Shown here one piece after another: positions 33,681 to 47,800 of a DNA stretch of 64,000 nucleotides. Within the stretch, counting starts at the first letter, position 1, and each line of letters starts with the position of its first letter. Source of the DNA: Theristus sp. LFF4_11 (lineage: Eukaryota; Nematoda; Chromadorea; Monhysterida; Xyalidae). The DNA is taken from positions 62,001-126,000 of the forward strand of contig JASANC010001067.1 of the NCBI GenBank assembly GCA_030248135.1, read 5' to 3'. The position numbers and the translations under genes are program-made. The notes beneath the pieces are model-generated. The model was not told where the DNA came from. It did not search any database and was given only the letters and a program-made list of their open reading frames with translations.

Positions 33681-34160
33681 TACCGTATTACCTCTAATAA
33701 ACCCCCATGGGGGTTTATTTCTTCAGCGACTTCTGGGGGTGGGGGTTTATTTTTTTTGGGGGGGGGGTATTTTTTTGGGGGGGGGGGGTTTATTTACAAA
33801 CAAATTCTAGGGGTGGGGGTTTGTTGAAAAATGGCAAAAATACCTTGCATGGCAGGCAAGAAAGTCGCAGAAACTTCTACTTTTCACAGAGATTTCCTTT
33901 TGTAACAGACTTTTGTAATGAAATTACCACTAACTCATCCCTTTGGGGCCTTTGGTAGCACAATTTCACCAATGTCACTGCATTCAGCCACTGAATTCGC
34001 TAGGTATGTGTTTCAAACAGGTTTCTAATAAACCCCCATGAGGGTTTATTTTTTGGGGGGGGGGATTATTTGGAAACTTGTCGAGGGGGTGGGGGTTTAT
34101 TTTTAGGGGGGGGGGGTTTAATTTTGGGGGGGGGGGGGGTTAATAGAGGTAATACGGTAT
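33681..34160 (+). repeat. 'TACCGTATTACC' G-rich foldback MITE, copy 2
   Basis: Inverted ends TACCGTATTACCTCTAATAA and TTAATAGAGGTAATACGGTA; CCCCCATGGGGG cores; conserved middle CATGGCAGGCAAGAAAGTCG. Inserted directly after the coding-like region above. Confidence 0.85.
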
Positions 34161-34479
34161 GATTCAAGTTTCGCGGAATTTTGCTCATGCAACTTTTTTT
34201 GAGTGAGAACGTTGCATATTGTGTTTTTACTGTTAATAATGTGCATGCCAAGTGTACCATATTCCACCGAACTACACAAGAACACCGCGTTGCTGCCAAT
34301 ACCAATTCCAAACAACACAACGAACCGCAAGTGAGCTCAGTTTGTGGTTCCAATTTCAGCGGTAGTGATGTCACTTGCGTCATGTTCGGTCGACCGTTCA
34401 GCGCAACACGATGCACCACAAATGGACCGAAGCCAGTGACGGCCGCGCTGTTTGCGTCTGTAACAAAAGAGTTTTTATG
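34161..34479 (+). other. Short region open on both strands
   Basis: Non-repeat sequence between two MITEs. The plus frame reads AKCTIFHRTTQEHRVAANTN and on to GSDVTCVMFGRPFSATRC; the minus strand is also open. It may be the continuation of the 33264 coding-like region split by the MITE, but this is unproven. Confidence 0.25.
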
Positions 34480-35599
34480 TACAGGGTGGGCCAAAAAAAG
34501 GTTCCAATTCTAAAATGCTCTCACTGGCGTGTGCTGAGGTGTTTAGAGCTGAAATTTGAAAAACTGTTAAAAAACATTTGGAGGTTTATTTCTGACCAAA
34601 TTTTTTTTACGGTATGTTGCCCCTATCACTCACTACAGCAGAATATCTGAAAAACATGAAAAATCGACAAATGTGGTGAAATGCAGAGGGTTAATTTAGC
34701 TGTAACAAAGACCAAATGATGAACGTTGGTTACAACCCAAGTGTTCACAACACAAAAAAAAGAAGAAATAAACAATATACAAACAAAAAAATATACAGTA
34801 GCTTGTAAATGCCGAATGCTGAATTGCATTTGAACCGTCTTTGATCAACCTGATGTTTCACTTCGAGTCTGACCGTGCGTGAGCGGTTCTGCCCAGAACA
34901 GATGCGAATTTATCTTTCCAGATGCAAACTGTTTTTTTTTTCTTTTTTTTAATTTACACAATTTGCCACTCTGATACAACATTTTTTTACCACAGCACTG
35001 GTTGTTTTCTGCAGTGAAAGATGCAATTCCATTTTCAGTCGTTGCTGCCATCATGGTTAAGTGGACGAGAAGCAGAGAAGCGAGTCTGATCTGCCAATTG
35101 GTGCAAACATGCGAATAACTTTTTAATAGTGGTTCGGCAATTTGTACAAAATTCAATTTTACCCCGCATGGCGATACATCAGTTCGTTTTGACCGTTTTT
35201 GAGCAATGATAAACAGTGAGATCATGGATGAACGTTGTTTTTTCGTCAAAAATCGCTATTTTTTGAAAATTGCACTGTAAAAAATTAACAGAGACGTCTA
35301 GACCAAAAAAATTATCACAAAAAACTCTCGAAGTGTTCTAACAGTGCTCCAAATTTTAAGCCATGAGGTTCTTGCTACAGCTAAATCAACCCTCTGTGTT
35401 TCACCACATTTGTCGATTTTTCATGTTTTTCAGATATTCTGCTGTTTTGAGTGATAGGGGCAACATACCGTATCAAAAATTTGGTCAGAAAAACCTCCAA
35501 ATGTTTTCTGATAGTGTTCTAATTTTCAGCTCTAAACACCTCAGCATACGTCAATGAGAGCATTTTAGAATTGGAACCTTTTTTTTGGCCCACCCTGTA
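34480..35599. mobile_element. 1.1-kb mariner-like TIR element
   Basis: Ends TACAGGGTGGGCCAAAAAAA and TTTTTTTTGGCCCACCCTGT followed by A, so TA is the probable target. The terminal inverted repeats run well beyond 40 bp (GGTTCCAATTCTAAAATGCT on both sides). No transposase ORF; non-autonomous. Relatives at 31836, 38637 and 63631. Confidence 0.85.
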
Positions 35600-35639
35600 C
35601 TGTAGCTGTTTTCACCAAATTGAGCATGCTAGCTAGCTA

Positions 35640-35725
35640 AGTATTAACAGTTTCAATCTTTATGTGGTAATTCAGAAAAGCCTAAGTGACCGGCCTTACT
35701 TAAGGGACTCGGATCCCTTTGCCAA
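35640..35725 (-). repeat. Dispersed SINE-like repeat fragment
   Basis: Contains AACAGTTTCAATCTTTATGT, GCCTAAGTGACC and GGGACTCGGATCCC, shared with 38490-38625 and 61316-61490. Confidence 0.55.
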
Positions 35726-35820
35726 TTTTGCCAAGCTAGCACACACATCAGCATGTAATCGACCGAGCAGAGCACTTGAAGTGCATGCATAACAATCTGC
35801 GAATGTGTCTACGGTGAAGA

Positions 35821-38800
35821 CTATTCTGGGTATCGACACGATGTTCTTTCCTGATCATCAAGCATTGGCACTGAAACTGAACTATTGTATTCTACCCTTT
35901 GAACAGATGTTGTTCGCGGTTTACTTGATGAGTCTTTTGCGAAGCCTGTAGGGCACCAACAGAACGTTGTTGCCAATACAAGTGCTGTGCAGGGCTTACG
36001 TCGGACCCGCCATAGCAAGGTAGTTCGGTATATTCGGATCGGTAAACACAATCTTTTTACACCTTGATGGTTTTATTATCAACCTGAGAGTCGCATGTAC
36101 ATTATCTAGATACTTTGAAGAAAACTTATAAACGACAGAGGTCTTACATGTAAGAGTAACACCTCACGATACATGCGGATTGCGGAAGACGTTTAAGAAA
36201 AATAAGCAATATTTATCAAACTTTCGCAATACGTTCCACTGAATCGAGGCGGACAGAAGCAACGTGCGTGTGCCACAACGAACGGGTTGAAGACACAAGA
36301 GCCATGGTTGACGCAATTGACTTCGGTGCAGTTTTTCGGTTTTACTGAATACGGCATTTTTACTGGATAAGGTATAGAAATGACAATTTTATAAGCACAA
36401 ACACTCTTGATAAACATGTTGGCTTAAGAATTTAGCATGGAATCGGGTCCATATTTGTCGTACCGCAAACGTAGCTTGTCTGATCGCACAGTGGCTTCTC
36501 TTCGTTGCAGGCGGCAGAGGTACGACATTCAACTGAAGTAAAATAGTTCATTTCTATGTCTAAAAATGTAACAACCGAACTGCGCAACGCGATTGGGCGC
36601 ATTCGGGTTGGTCCTGCGGGTCGGGCTCGGCACCAAAATTGGGGCGTGGTGGTGGTGGGAATATGGGGGTGGAGTGGTGTTTGGCAAAAAATGCGGTAGG
36701 GGTGGTGGTATAGCAATACCCCGTTTTGTTCAACCTCGAAAAACATGGTGCAGCATTGCACCGTCACCACTTACCTTCACTATATCTTTATTATCTCCGT
36801 TCTACCGAAATCCCGAAAACAAAGAACAAAACTATGGTCCTTTTGTTGTTGGAAAAACCGTTGTATAACTGTTATTTCTATCATACTTTTCTACATGTAC
36901 CTATTACCGTATTACCCCCAGAAAACCCCCATGGGGGATTAATACGTCAGCGACTTTTAGGGGTAGGGTTTATTGGTGGGGGGGGGGGATTATTGGTAAG
37001 GGGGGGCTTTATTTACAAACAAATTCTAGGGGTGGGGGTTTATTGAAAAATGGCAAAAATACCTATGCCAGGCAAGAAAGTCTCAGAAACTTCTACTTTT
37101 CACAGATATTTCCTGCTGTAACAGCCTTTTGTAATGAAATTACCATTAACTCATCCATTTGGGGACTTTTGTAGCACAATTTCATTATTTTCACTGCAAC
37201 CAGCTACTGAATTCGCTGGATATGTGTTTCAAACAGGTTTCCAATAATCCCCCATGGGGGATTATTTGTGGGGCAGGGGATTATTCAAAAACTTGTCGGG
37301 GGGTGGGGGTTTATTGGTTTAGGGGTTTGGGGGATTAATGGTGGGGGAAGGGGGGGGTTTAATGGGTGTAATACGGTATGTTAGTTTTGTTTTTTTCATC
37401 ATCCCAACGAAAACCACTGCTATTTTTTTGTGTCAATCAACTGTATAAATACCAAACAAGCCCGCTGAGGTCTTGTAATTGTAAGACGCCGTAAGCCCAC
37501 GACGTACCGCAATCTCCGTTGGAACAGATGGGCCGGGACACGTTCGTGCAGTGAGAGTTCATTCTGCAGGCCCCTTCAGATGGTAAAATGGTACAAGAAT
37601 GTAAATCTTTTTAAAATTAAAAGCCTCAAATCGGACACATATTTGCTACATTGTACGTAAATAGTCTATGCTGGTTGACTGCTTTTGTTTGGCGGTACTG
37701 AAAAAAAACGAAAGAAATCCCGCTGAAATCCCACTTATTGATGCGTGTCAGAGTAGCGTTTTCTTTATGAGTGATATCACAAACAATTTTGTTGTGTTGG
37801 TGTGTTTACGCACTGACCGAATTCCGTTACCGTAAACTACTTTCAATTCGAAACCTTTGAATAGTGCTGTAAAATGATACCGTAAAGTCTTGCATATAAG
37901 GTTCCTCCCACTTATAAGACCCCCACCCAAAAGTGGGCGGAATGTCACACGGCGGGAAACTAAAAAATTAAAAATTTTGACTTGGTCGAAATCTTACCCC
38001 GTTTATAAGACCCGGAATTCCTGATGTTCGCTTTATAAGACCTCCTCCCACTTATAAGGCTGTCACACGAAATTCCACTTTTTCCAGAAATTTTTGATTT
38101 TCAAATTTATATAAGGAGACCTTATATGCAAGACTTTACGGTAATGACTGCTTTGAACTAACGACATTCATAAGTCGGTGCGTCGCTATTGCCCGAACAA
38201 TATGGACGCTCAGTCGCACAGTCCGTGTCCACCTTGCATTCGACTGAAAATGATATAAGATTCTTTTTTTTTCATTATGTTCATTTTTAGCACTCGTGTT
38301 TTGATGAGATACCACCAAAGACGTGGGTTTGAATCCCACTGGTGTGTCGAAACGTTTCTGCCAATGCCTGCATCTCTTTTCAGTTCAGGTTCTTGCACTT
38401 CACATAAGGCAAACAATCGATCAGCAATTGTCACCCTCGTGGCCTGGGTGTTATTGTTAACGCGTTGAACTATTATGCGTTCGAGCTCTAGTCTTAAATC
38501 GCCTTAGTGACTCGGCCCTACTTAGGGGACCCGGATCACTTTACCAATTTTGAATTCCCGTGTCACGCATGAAACTGTTTACCAATCTAAGCGCGCATTG
38601 AGTCTCGGGAACAAAATGAAAGATCATATTATAATGTACAGGGTGAGCCAAAAAGGTTCCAATTTTAAAATGCTCTAATTGGCTTGTGCTGGGACCATAT
38701 GACTTAAAGTTTGGAACACTGTTGGAACATTTCGGGAAGTTTTTTCAGATCTAAGTTTTATTGGTTTACACGTTTCAGTTCATTTAAACAGTGCAATTTT

Positions 38801-41800
38801 TAAAAAAATAGCAATTTTTGACACAAAAACAATGTGTATAAATAATCTGGATTTTTCACTGCAGAAAACAATGCCATGGTAAAAAAATCAAAGTGGCAAA
38901 TTGTGGAAATTGAAAAAAAATATTAATTTGCATTTGAAACAATAAATTTGCATATGATCTAAGTAGAACCACTCACGCATACTCAGACTCGAAGTGAAAC
39001 AGCAAAGTTATCAAAGACTGCACAAATGGAATTCGGCATTCGTTATCTCCAAGCTACTACGTACGTATTGCTTTTTTCATCTACCGTTACTTCCAATAAA
39101 CCCCCATGGGGGACTAATACGTCAGCGAATTTTAGGGGTTGGGGGTGTATTGGTGGGGGGGGGGGGATTATTGGTGGGGAGGGGGGGGGTTTGTTTACAA
39201 ACAAATTCTAGGGGTGAGGTTTGTTGAAAAATGGCAAAAATACCTTGCATGGCAGGCAAGAAAGTCGCAGAAACTTCTACTTTTCACAGAGTTTTCCTTT
39301 TGTAACAGCGTTTTGAAATGAAATTACCATTAACTCATTCCTTTGGGGCCTTTGGTAGCACAATTTCACCAATGTCACTGCATTCAGCCACTGAATTCGC
39401 TGGGTATGTGTTTCAAACAGGTTTCCAATTGTCCCCATGGGGGATTATTTGTGGGGGGGGGATTATTCGAAAACTTGTCGTGGTGGTGGGGGTTTATTGG
39501 TGGGGGGGGGGGGTTTAATGGGGGTAATACGGTATTTTTGTGTCATGAACACTCGGGTTGTCGTTACAGCTAAAACCAACCGTTTGCATTCTACAACATT
39601 TGTTGATTTGTTATGTTTACAAGAAATTCTGCTGCAGTGAGTGATCGGAACAACATATCCTGAAAAAAATTGCTCAGAAAAACTTCCCAAAGGGTTCTAA
39701 TAGTGTTCAAATTTTCTGCTCAAAACATCTCAGCACAAGCCAGTGAGAGCATTTTTGAAGTTGAAGCCTTTTTTGTTCACCCTGAAGATCAAACAAACCG
39801 CAACGGTTGATAAGATAAGAAATTTGACAGAGCGGATGCGTGGCATTGCAATGCGTGTCGTTGGTGCAGCGGACTGTAAAAAAAGTAACAACGTACAGTC
39901 GACGTCTTAGTTAACGGGAATCACCTGATTGGTTGGGGATTACGGTATGCATGCTTTCTGTGGAGGAACGCTTACACGTGAGTCTAGCGCGCCGACAACA
40001 ACAGCGACAACGACAACGACAACGACAACAACAGCGACAACGACAACGACAACGACAACAACAGCGACAACGACAACGACAACGACAACAACAGCGACAA
40101 CGACAACGACAACGACAACAACAGCGACAACGACAACGACAACGACAACAACAGCGACAACGTCACGGCGCGGCTGTGAAGCGCGAGCGACAACCGTCTG
40201 ACCACACGAGCCAAGTTCCTCCACGTGACGATGCGCGACGTCACGTGACCCAAAAGGCGCATTCATGAAGAAGTATTCAGTGACGCGTAGTGAACATAGC
40301 TGCGCGGTCACTAAATACTGCTTCATGAATGCGCCTATAGTGAGCAACGTTCACCGCCAATTTGGTGAACGGCGTCGAGACCCGAACAACCGGGAGCCGC
40401 GCTACGTGGATCGATGCGATAAGTCAAGGTAAGTCTGTGCAGGCATTGCTGTGGGGCGGAGTTTGGTTTGCACAGAAAGCATGCATACAACACCATGTAC
40501 ATGTACCGTAATCACCAACAAATCAGCTGATTAATTTATTTTATAAAATTAAATTTATGATAAAGCACAAAAAAATTTAAAAAAAAACACAATTAATTTT
40601 GATACACAATTGGCTTCTGAAAGTCTTTTTTTTTATTCAAATTTTGCGCGCTCACTGCACCCTGAAAAAAATGTCATGTTATTTGTGTCTCGCGTGCATG
40701 CGCAGTCATGGCAAGCGAGGTCATCAAAAAACCTTGCGGACGGGCACAAGGGATGGCTCGTGCGCCCACCCCAACTCACTGCAGTCATTCGAAACGGTTG
40801 TCTCACAAGTGGCCGGCGCATTTGGGCAATCGCTGTCGGCGAGACATTGCACTGCAAACAAAGTTATTGTGCTTGACGACAGTTCATGTGTCGTTCAAAG
40901 CAAGAGAAAAACAAAAAAATTACAACTAATCGTGAACATTTTTTATTGAAATTTCAAAAAAACTCTTTTGTCGTTTGAATATTTTTAAACGTCTGCGCTT
41001 TGAACGAAGGTTTTTTTTCGTTAAGTCTGTTTTTATTTATTTGCCATTTTATAAAAAAAGTACCACATCGTCCCGACCACGTCAAACAACGGGGGGCGCT
41101 CGATGTGGCACAATCGGAGTCACTCAGACATGTCCCTGAAATGAAAACCACAGTTCGCAAGTTTGCCCGCAAATGCAAAAACACCACCGCAAGAACGGCT
41201 GATTGACAGCATACAGACCCTGCTATCAATGATGCACTGTAAAATTAGTTTTCAGATTTGTGCAGAGCGTGGCATGGGCCACCGTGTATTCTGTTGTTAG
41301 ACATTTTTTGACTGGCGCAGCTGATGTTTGCCTATGAAAAATGTTTACTGGATTTGCATCGATATTGTATATTATCTAAAAATGCGGGAGACGCATATAA
41401 AAGGAGGAATATGGCCTTGTGTAAGCAGTTAAACACTTGGCCCGACAACGCTTTTCAAGTCTCTGATGTGGTACACACGGATACAAGTACATAAGAGTCA
41501 TATTTTTGCGCCGCGTTTGTTGTTTAAAAGCTTGCTGAAAAGCGTAAAAACTTTGAAGTTATCTAGATATTTTTCAATTGGCCTCTTCAGTTTAGTCTAA
41601 AATCACATCATGTGCGAAATTCTGTACAGCATGGCCGAATAAATGAGGCAGTCCATCAAGGCGGGATTAGTCGCTGACTAGGAGTTGTCTTTTTCAAAAA
41701 TGCCAACATAATTTCCAATCATGTGTGCAAGGGAGAAAGAATGAACAGAATAATACGGATAATCCATTAGTTTAAAAAACGCATCAAATTTGGCATACAA

Positions 41801-44800
41801 TTTGGTTTCTGAACTTCTTTTTCTTTCATTCAAAATTTGCGCGCTCCTTGCACCCTGAAAAAAGCTGCCATGTTTAATCGGCTATACTGTAAATTCTGTG
41901 CAAAAAAAACAGAAACATCAGAGATTGCAAAACATTGCTGCATGTAGCTTTATCGTTGTTGCTAACGTACGCACCGTTGTGCATACAGCAGCACCAGTGC
42001 AAAAAGTGTTGTCTTCGTTGATTTTCACCCTTTTTACCAAACTCTTGTGACAGGATAAACCGGTGAGTCATTGTCACAGAAGGAGACCTTGCGTTCCCAA
42101 TGCCTCTGCGATACACTTTGTGCAAACCAGTGTCAGCGATCTAAAGTCTGATCGTTATTTTAGTGGTTTTAGAGGTCGCTAAATGCTAGAAAAAAGCAAA
42201 TGTGAAAGTTTAATTTGTCTACAATGTACGAGGATTGCCACTTGCAACCGAACTAAAGAATAAACGGCGCAAAAATATGACTCTTATGTACTTGTATCCG
42301 TGTGTACCACATCAGAGACTTGAAAAGCGTTGTCGAGCCAAGTCTTTCACTGCTTACACAAGGCCATATTCCTCCTTTTATATGCGTCTCCCGCATTTTT
42401 AGATAATATTCTGACTTTTACATAAGCCCCAAAGGTCGGACCAAAATCACAATATCTAAAAATGCGTGAGACGCATATAAAAGAAGGAATATGGCCTTGT
42501 GTAAGCAGTGAAAGACTTGGCTCGACAACGTTTTTTAGTTTTTTTGTGGGGTTATACGGGAGTGTTATTATAAAGGGTTTTTTTTTTTGGGGTTTTTTTT
42601 TTTGTGGGAGACAAATGACCTTTCACATTTGCGGATTTCGGGCATTTAGCGACCACTAAAACTACTAAAATAACAATCAGACTTTAGCTCGCTGACACTG
42701 GTTTGTTCAGGACAAATTGTATCGCAGAAGCATTGCGGAACGCAAGGTCTCCTGTGGCAAAGGCAATGACTCACGGGACAGACGGTTTATCCTGCCACAC
42801 TAGTTGAAGGTGACACCGGTAAAAAAGGTGAAAATCAACGGAAGACAACTCCTTTTTGTCACTGGTGCTGGTGTGTACACAGCGGTGCGTACGTTAACAA
42901 CAACGAAAAAGCTACATGCAACAATGTTTTGCAATCTCTAATTTTTCTGTTTTTGCACAGAATTTACAGAATTTCGCACATGGCGTGATTTTAGATTAAA
43001 TCGAAGAGAACAATTAAAAAATAACTTCAAAGTTTTACGCTTTTCAGCAAAACGAAAACGAAAACGAAAACCTTCGGATTCGCTGCCCTCCGGGGATATA
43101 GCGACCGCAGGCCACCGAAACCGAAATCGGGCTAAGATCACTGGTGCCCCCAGGACAGAGCGGGGCTTAGAGGCTGCCCCCCTCACATGCCGAGGGTATT
43201 GGTTCCACGGGATGGTGAGCCGTCCATTCCCCAATCCCACCGGAGTTTGGTACCTTCGGGTTTCCGGAATCGGTGGGGGGCGTGCTTCAACAAAAAAAAA
43301 ACAAACGCGGCGCAAAAATATGACCCTTATGTACTTGTATCCGTGTGTACCACATCAGAGACTTGAAAAGCGTTGTCGAGCCAAGTCTTTCACTGCTTAC
43401 ACAAGGCCATATTCCTTCTTTTATATGCGTCTCACGCATTTTTAGATAATATTCTGACTTTTACATAAGCCCCGAAGGTCGGACCAAAATCACAATTCGT
43501 TGGTCACACATTCTTCTAAACCCCGGTCAACTCAGGTTTTTCATTTTTCGTTTTTTAGGCCGATTTCTCCTATGCCATTTCTACGGCCGATTCCCCAAAA
43601 TCGTCACGATTCAGTACCTAGAATCGCTCACAAAAGAAAAACTGACCCAAAAGCCGTGATCGGCGTAATGAATTACCATGGAAAACACCGTTTTCTTGTT
43701 TTTCATTTCTGGACCGGTTTCGCTAAATTCCACGGCCGATTCACCATAAATCGTCACGATTCAGTATCTAGAGTTGCTCATACAAGAAAACTAACCCAAA
43801 ATCCGTGATCAGCACATTGAATTACCCTGGAAAAACCGTTTTCTCGTTTTTCATTTCTGGACCGATTTCGCCAATTTCCACGGCCGATTCGCCCGAAATC
43901 GTCACGATTCAGTATCTAAAGTTGCTCACATAAGAAAACTAACCCAAAATTCGTGATCAGCGGATTGAATTACCCTGGAAAACACCCTTTTCTTGTTTTT
44001 CGTTCCTGGACCAATTTCGCCAACTTCCACGGCCGATTCGCCCGAAATCGTCACGATTCAGCATCTAGAATTGCTCACGTAAGAAAACTAACCCAAAATT
44101 CGTGATCAGCGCATTGAATTACCCTGGAAAACACCCTTTTCTTGTTTTTCGTTTCTGGACCGATTTCGCCAACTTCCACGGCCGATTCGCCCGAAATCGT
44201 CACGATTCAGCATCTAGAGTTGCTCACGTAAGAAAACTAACCCAAAATCCGTGATCAGCGCATTGAATTACCCTGGAAAACACCCTTTTCTTGTTTTTCG
44301 TTTCTGGACCGATTTCGCCAACTTCCACGGCCGATTCGCCCGAAATCGTCACGATTCAACATCTAGAGTTGCTCACGTAAGAAAACTAACCCAAAATCCG
44401 TGATCAGCGCATTGAATTACCCTGGAAAACACCATTTTCTTGTTTTTCGTTTCTGGACCGATTTCGCCAACTTCCACGCCCGATTCGCCCGAAATCGTCA
44501 CGATTCAGCGTCTAGAGTTGCTCACGTAAGAAAACTAACCCAAATTTTGTTATAAGCGCATTGAAATACCCTGGAAAACACCCTTTTCTTGTTTTTCGTT
44601 TCTGGACCGATTTCGCCAACTTCCACGGCCGATTCGCCCGAAATCGTCACGATTCAGCATCTAGAGTTGCTCACGTAAGAAAACTAACCCAAAATCCGTG
44701 ATCAGCGCATTGAATTACCCTGGAAAACACGCTTTTCTTGTTTTTCGTTTCTGGACCGATTTCGCCAACTTCCACGCCCGATTCGCCCGAAATCGTCACG

Positions 44801-47800
44801 ATTCAGCGTCTAGAGTTGCTCACGTAAGAAAACTAACCCAAAATTCGTGATCAGCGCATTGAATTACCCTGGAAAACACCCTTTTCTTGTTTTTCGTTTC
44901 TGGACCGATTTCGCCAACTTCCACGGCCGATTCGCCCGAAATCGTCACGATTCAGCATCTAGAGTTGCTCACGTAAGAAAACTAACCCAAAATTCGTGAT
45001 CAGCGCATTGAATTACCCTGGAAAACACCCTTTTCTTGTTTTTCGTTTCTGGACCGATTTCGCCAATTTCCACGGCCGATTCGCCCGAAATCGTCACGAT
45101 TCAGCATCTAGAGTTGCTCGCGTAAGAAAACTAACCCAAAATTCGTGATCAGCGCATTGAATTACCCTGGAAAACACCCTTTTCTTGTTTTTCGTTTCTG
45201 GACCGATTTCGCCAACTTCCACGGCCGATTCGCCCGAAATCGTCACGATTCAGCATCTAGAGTTGCTCACGTAAGAAAACTATCCCAAAATCCGTGATCA
45301 GCGTATTGAATTCCTACGGACTAAACATTTCTGCTATTTTTCGTAGCTCAGACAAAATTTGTAAGACTGAAAAAATGATACCCAGTCAAAATGCTACGAA
45401 TTTTCAAAAAATGCACAATTTTGACCCAAATAATGCCCGGGCAAAAAATAAACTAAATTTTCAGAATCTACGGATGAATTTACCCGAGGAAAAATTCTTG
45501 TTCAACTGTGAAAGTGTCCCAGCTAAAAATTGAAAGGGCGAACACTTAAAACCAGGTGACAACCCTGCGAACTTTCAAAAAAGCCCAATTTTTACCCCAA
45601 AAAGGGGTCGGGGCAAAAAATTAACTCATTTTTCCAAATCTACGGATGAAATTACCCTAGGAAACATTTTTCTTCAACTGTGAACGTGTCCCAGCTAAAA
45701 ATTGAAAGGGCGAACACTTGAAACCCGGTGAAAACGCTGCGAACTTTTAAAAATGCCCAAATTTTTACCCAAAAAAGTGGTCGGGGCAAAAAATTAACCC
45801 ATTTTTCCAAATCTACGGATGAAATTACCCCAGGAAACATTCTTGCTAGACTGTGAACGTGTCGCAGGTAAAAACTGAAAGCGCGAACACATGTTGATGA
45901 CATACCGGAAAAAAAAAGAGATAGAAAAATAAGTAACACTGTTTTCAGAATAGGTTTTTCGTGTCTACAGCGTATGAAAAGTAGTCGGATAAAAATTTTT
46001 TCGCGGCTCCAAGCACAACTTTGGGTGTTCGTTTCGTGTGCACAGAACCAAGTTTGTGGCTTATACTATGCTCGCTGGAGGAAGCGAGCAAATTTGAAAA
46101 ACGCGCGCGAGAGGATAACGGCTCATATAATGCGTGATGCGCTGTCCGCTCGCTGACGCTCGCTCGCGCATCCGCATGATAGTGCATTTCTGCACCGCTT
46201 GCGCGCATATTACACACACTATGCATGATGGATAGACAAATGAATGGTTGGATGGATGGATGGATGGATGGATGGATGGATTGATGGAGATATGGATGGA
46301 TGGATGAATGGGGTGGGATAGATGGATGGATGGATGGATAGATAGATGGATGGGATGGGATGGGATGGATGGATGGATGGATGGATGGATGTGATGGGAT
46401 GGGATGGATGGATGGATGGATGGATGGAAGGATGGATGGATGGAAGGATGGATGGATGGATGGATGGATGGATGGATGGATGGATGGATGGATGGATGGA
46501 AGGATGGATGGATGGATGGATGGATGGATGGATGGATGGATGGATGGATGGATGGATGGATGGATGGATGGATGGATGGATGGATGGATGGATGGATGGA
46601 TGGATGGATGGATGGATGGATGGATGGATGGATGGATGGATGGATGGATGGATGGATGGATGGAATGGATGGGATGGATCGATGGTCGACGGATCGATGG
46701 ATTGACGGAGAACGCAGCCAATTGGCGGATCGCCCATGTTCAACAGTGTGACTACTGTGTACGTACTGGCTTGGCACAGATACAGATGTTTATCGTTGCA
46801 GTTCATCTCAGAGTAGCGACCACCGAGGCCAATCGCCAGCGTGGCACAGTCTCCCCACGGGCACATGGTACAATCCGGGTCACAGCAACAGCAAGTCCAT
46901 TCGTCGACAGTGGCGGCGCCTATTGCTGGTTGGCCGACATCGTATAACCAGTTGTTCGTTTTGTCGTCCCTATGGAACATACGTTTTTGTTTGCTGTAAC
47001 CGATGGTCGGGGTGTACGCCCTCTGTTTTGCATGCTGAGTTCATGACAAAAAGCATGTGGATGATCGCGGTGTAATCGAAAAAACGCCAAGAAAAGCAAG
47101 GTACAAGTAAAAAAACAGTTTTCATTTGACACTCTGATAAAACTTGCGTAACATTTGACTTATAAACAGCACATCCGCGCAAAAAAGTCGGTATTTCTTA
47201 CTGCCAGGTTTCGATGGTGCGAGCCGTTTGCCTTTCCATGTGAATCCAAACGTGATCAACGTACTGATAGCCGTTCTTATTTAACTAAAAATACATTTCA
47301 TTCACAAAACATTCAGCACTTTTTTTGAAATTCGAGCGTCAAGTTCTTTATGTGGTGTTTTTATTGCATCGCGATTTGTCAGTATCTGCGGTGACTAGCA
47401 AAAAAGTTCACTAGTGCTATTGCGCGCAACTGTGCAACCCACTGAGGCCTCAAGAATGAAAGGGGTGTGCACTGAAATATAAAACAACGCACATATGACG
47501 TCATTTAGATGCGACAGTTTTGAATAAATCTACAATATTCTGCATATCGACAGTGCACTTACCATCCAGATGTCAACTGCAGTTCGAATTCCCGCCGACC
47601 TTAGTAGTGCCAGTTGCCCGTTCGGTACCTTTGCCGCACAGCGCGAGCCGGCATCGCTCTAAAGCAGCACAAGAGAAACTGTGTTGCAAAAAAGTACGAT
47701 TTCTGGAGTCTGCGTTAGTTACCTGGTAGACGTTAAAGGTGATAACACTGAGACAGAGGTGCATAGGCGCTTACTGACAGAGAAAACTTGATGGGCGCCC

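Larger units (their letters stand above)
39895..40545. mobile_element. MITE-like element containing a minisatellite and a hairpin
   Basis: The left arm, TACAGTCGACGTCTTAGTTA and CACCTGATTGGTTGGGGATT with GCATGCTTTCTGTG, is mirrored at 40475-40545 (GCACAGAAAGCATGCATAC, AATCACCAACAAATCAGCTG). The arms resemble the 168-bp palindrome at 17281. Inside are the 30-bp array and the palindrome listed next. The right end is approximate. Confidence 0.6.
41375..46179 (+). mobile_element. Composite satellite-bearing element, copy 3, with doubled head
   Basis: Two heads follow each other: 41375-42405 (with the nested MITE at 41625-41891) and 42453-43448 (without the MITE but with the GC-rich repeat at 43060-43290, minus orientation). 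The same linker (CTGACTTTTACATAAGCCCC) follows each head. About twelve 149-bp monomers (43560-45300), tail and terminal hairpin ending GCATCCGCATGA come next. Flanks A and T. It lies in an intron of the lectin/EGF gene, opposite to it. Confidence 0.7.

Noticed and set aside
38281..38350. Box B-like GGTTTGAATCCCAC
   Set aside because: One box mismatch, no box A at the right distance and no convincing cloverleaf; not called as a tRNA.
39933..40347. QR-, LS- and VV-repeat ORFs
   Set aside because: Translations of the 30-bp minisatellite on both strands.
43560..45300. CRISPR-like array
   Set aside because: Monomers are 149 bp with no unique spacers; it is satellite DNA in a eukaryotic genome.
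46219..46980. Long HPSI-repeat and WMDG-repeat ORFs
   Set aside because: They are translations of the (GGAT)n microsatellite; only the end of the minus-strand frame beyond 46767 (the lectin exon) is real.
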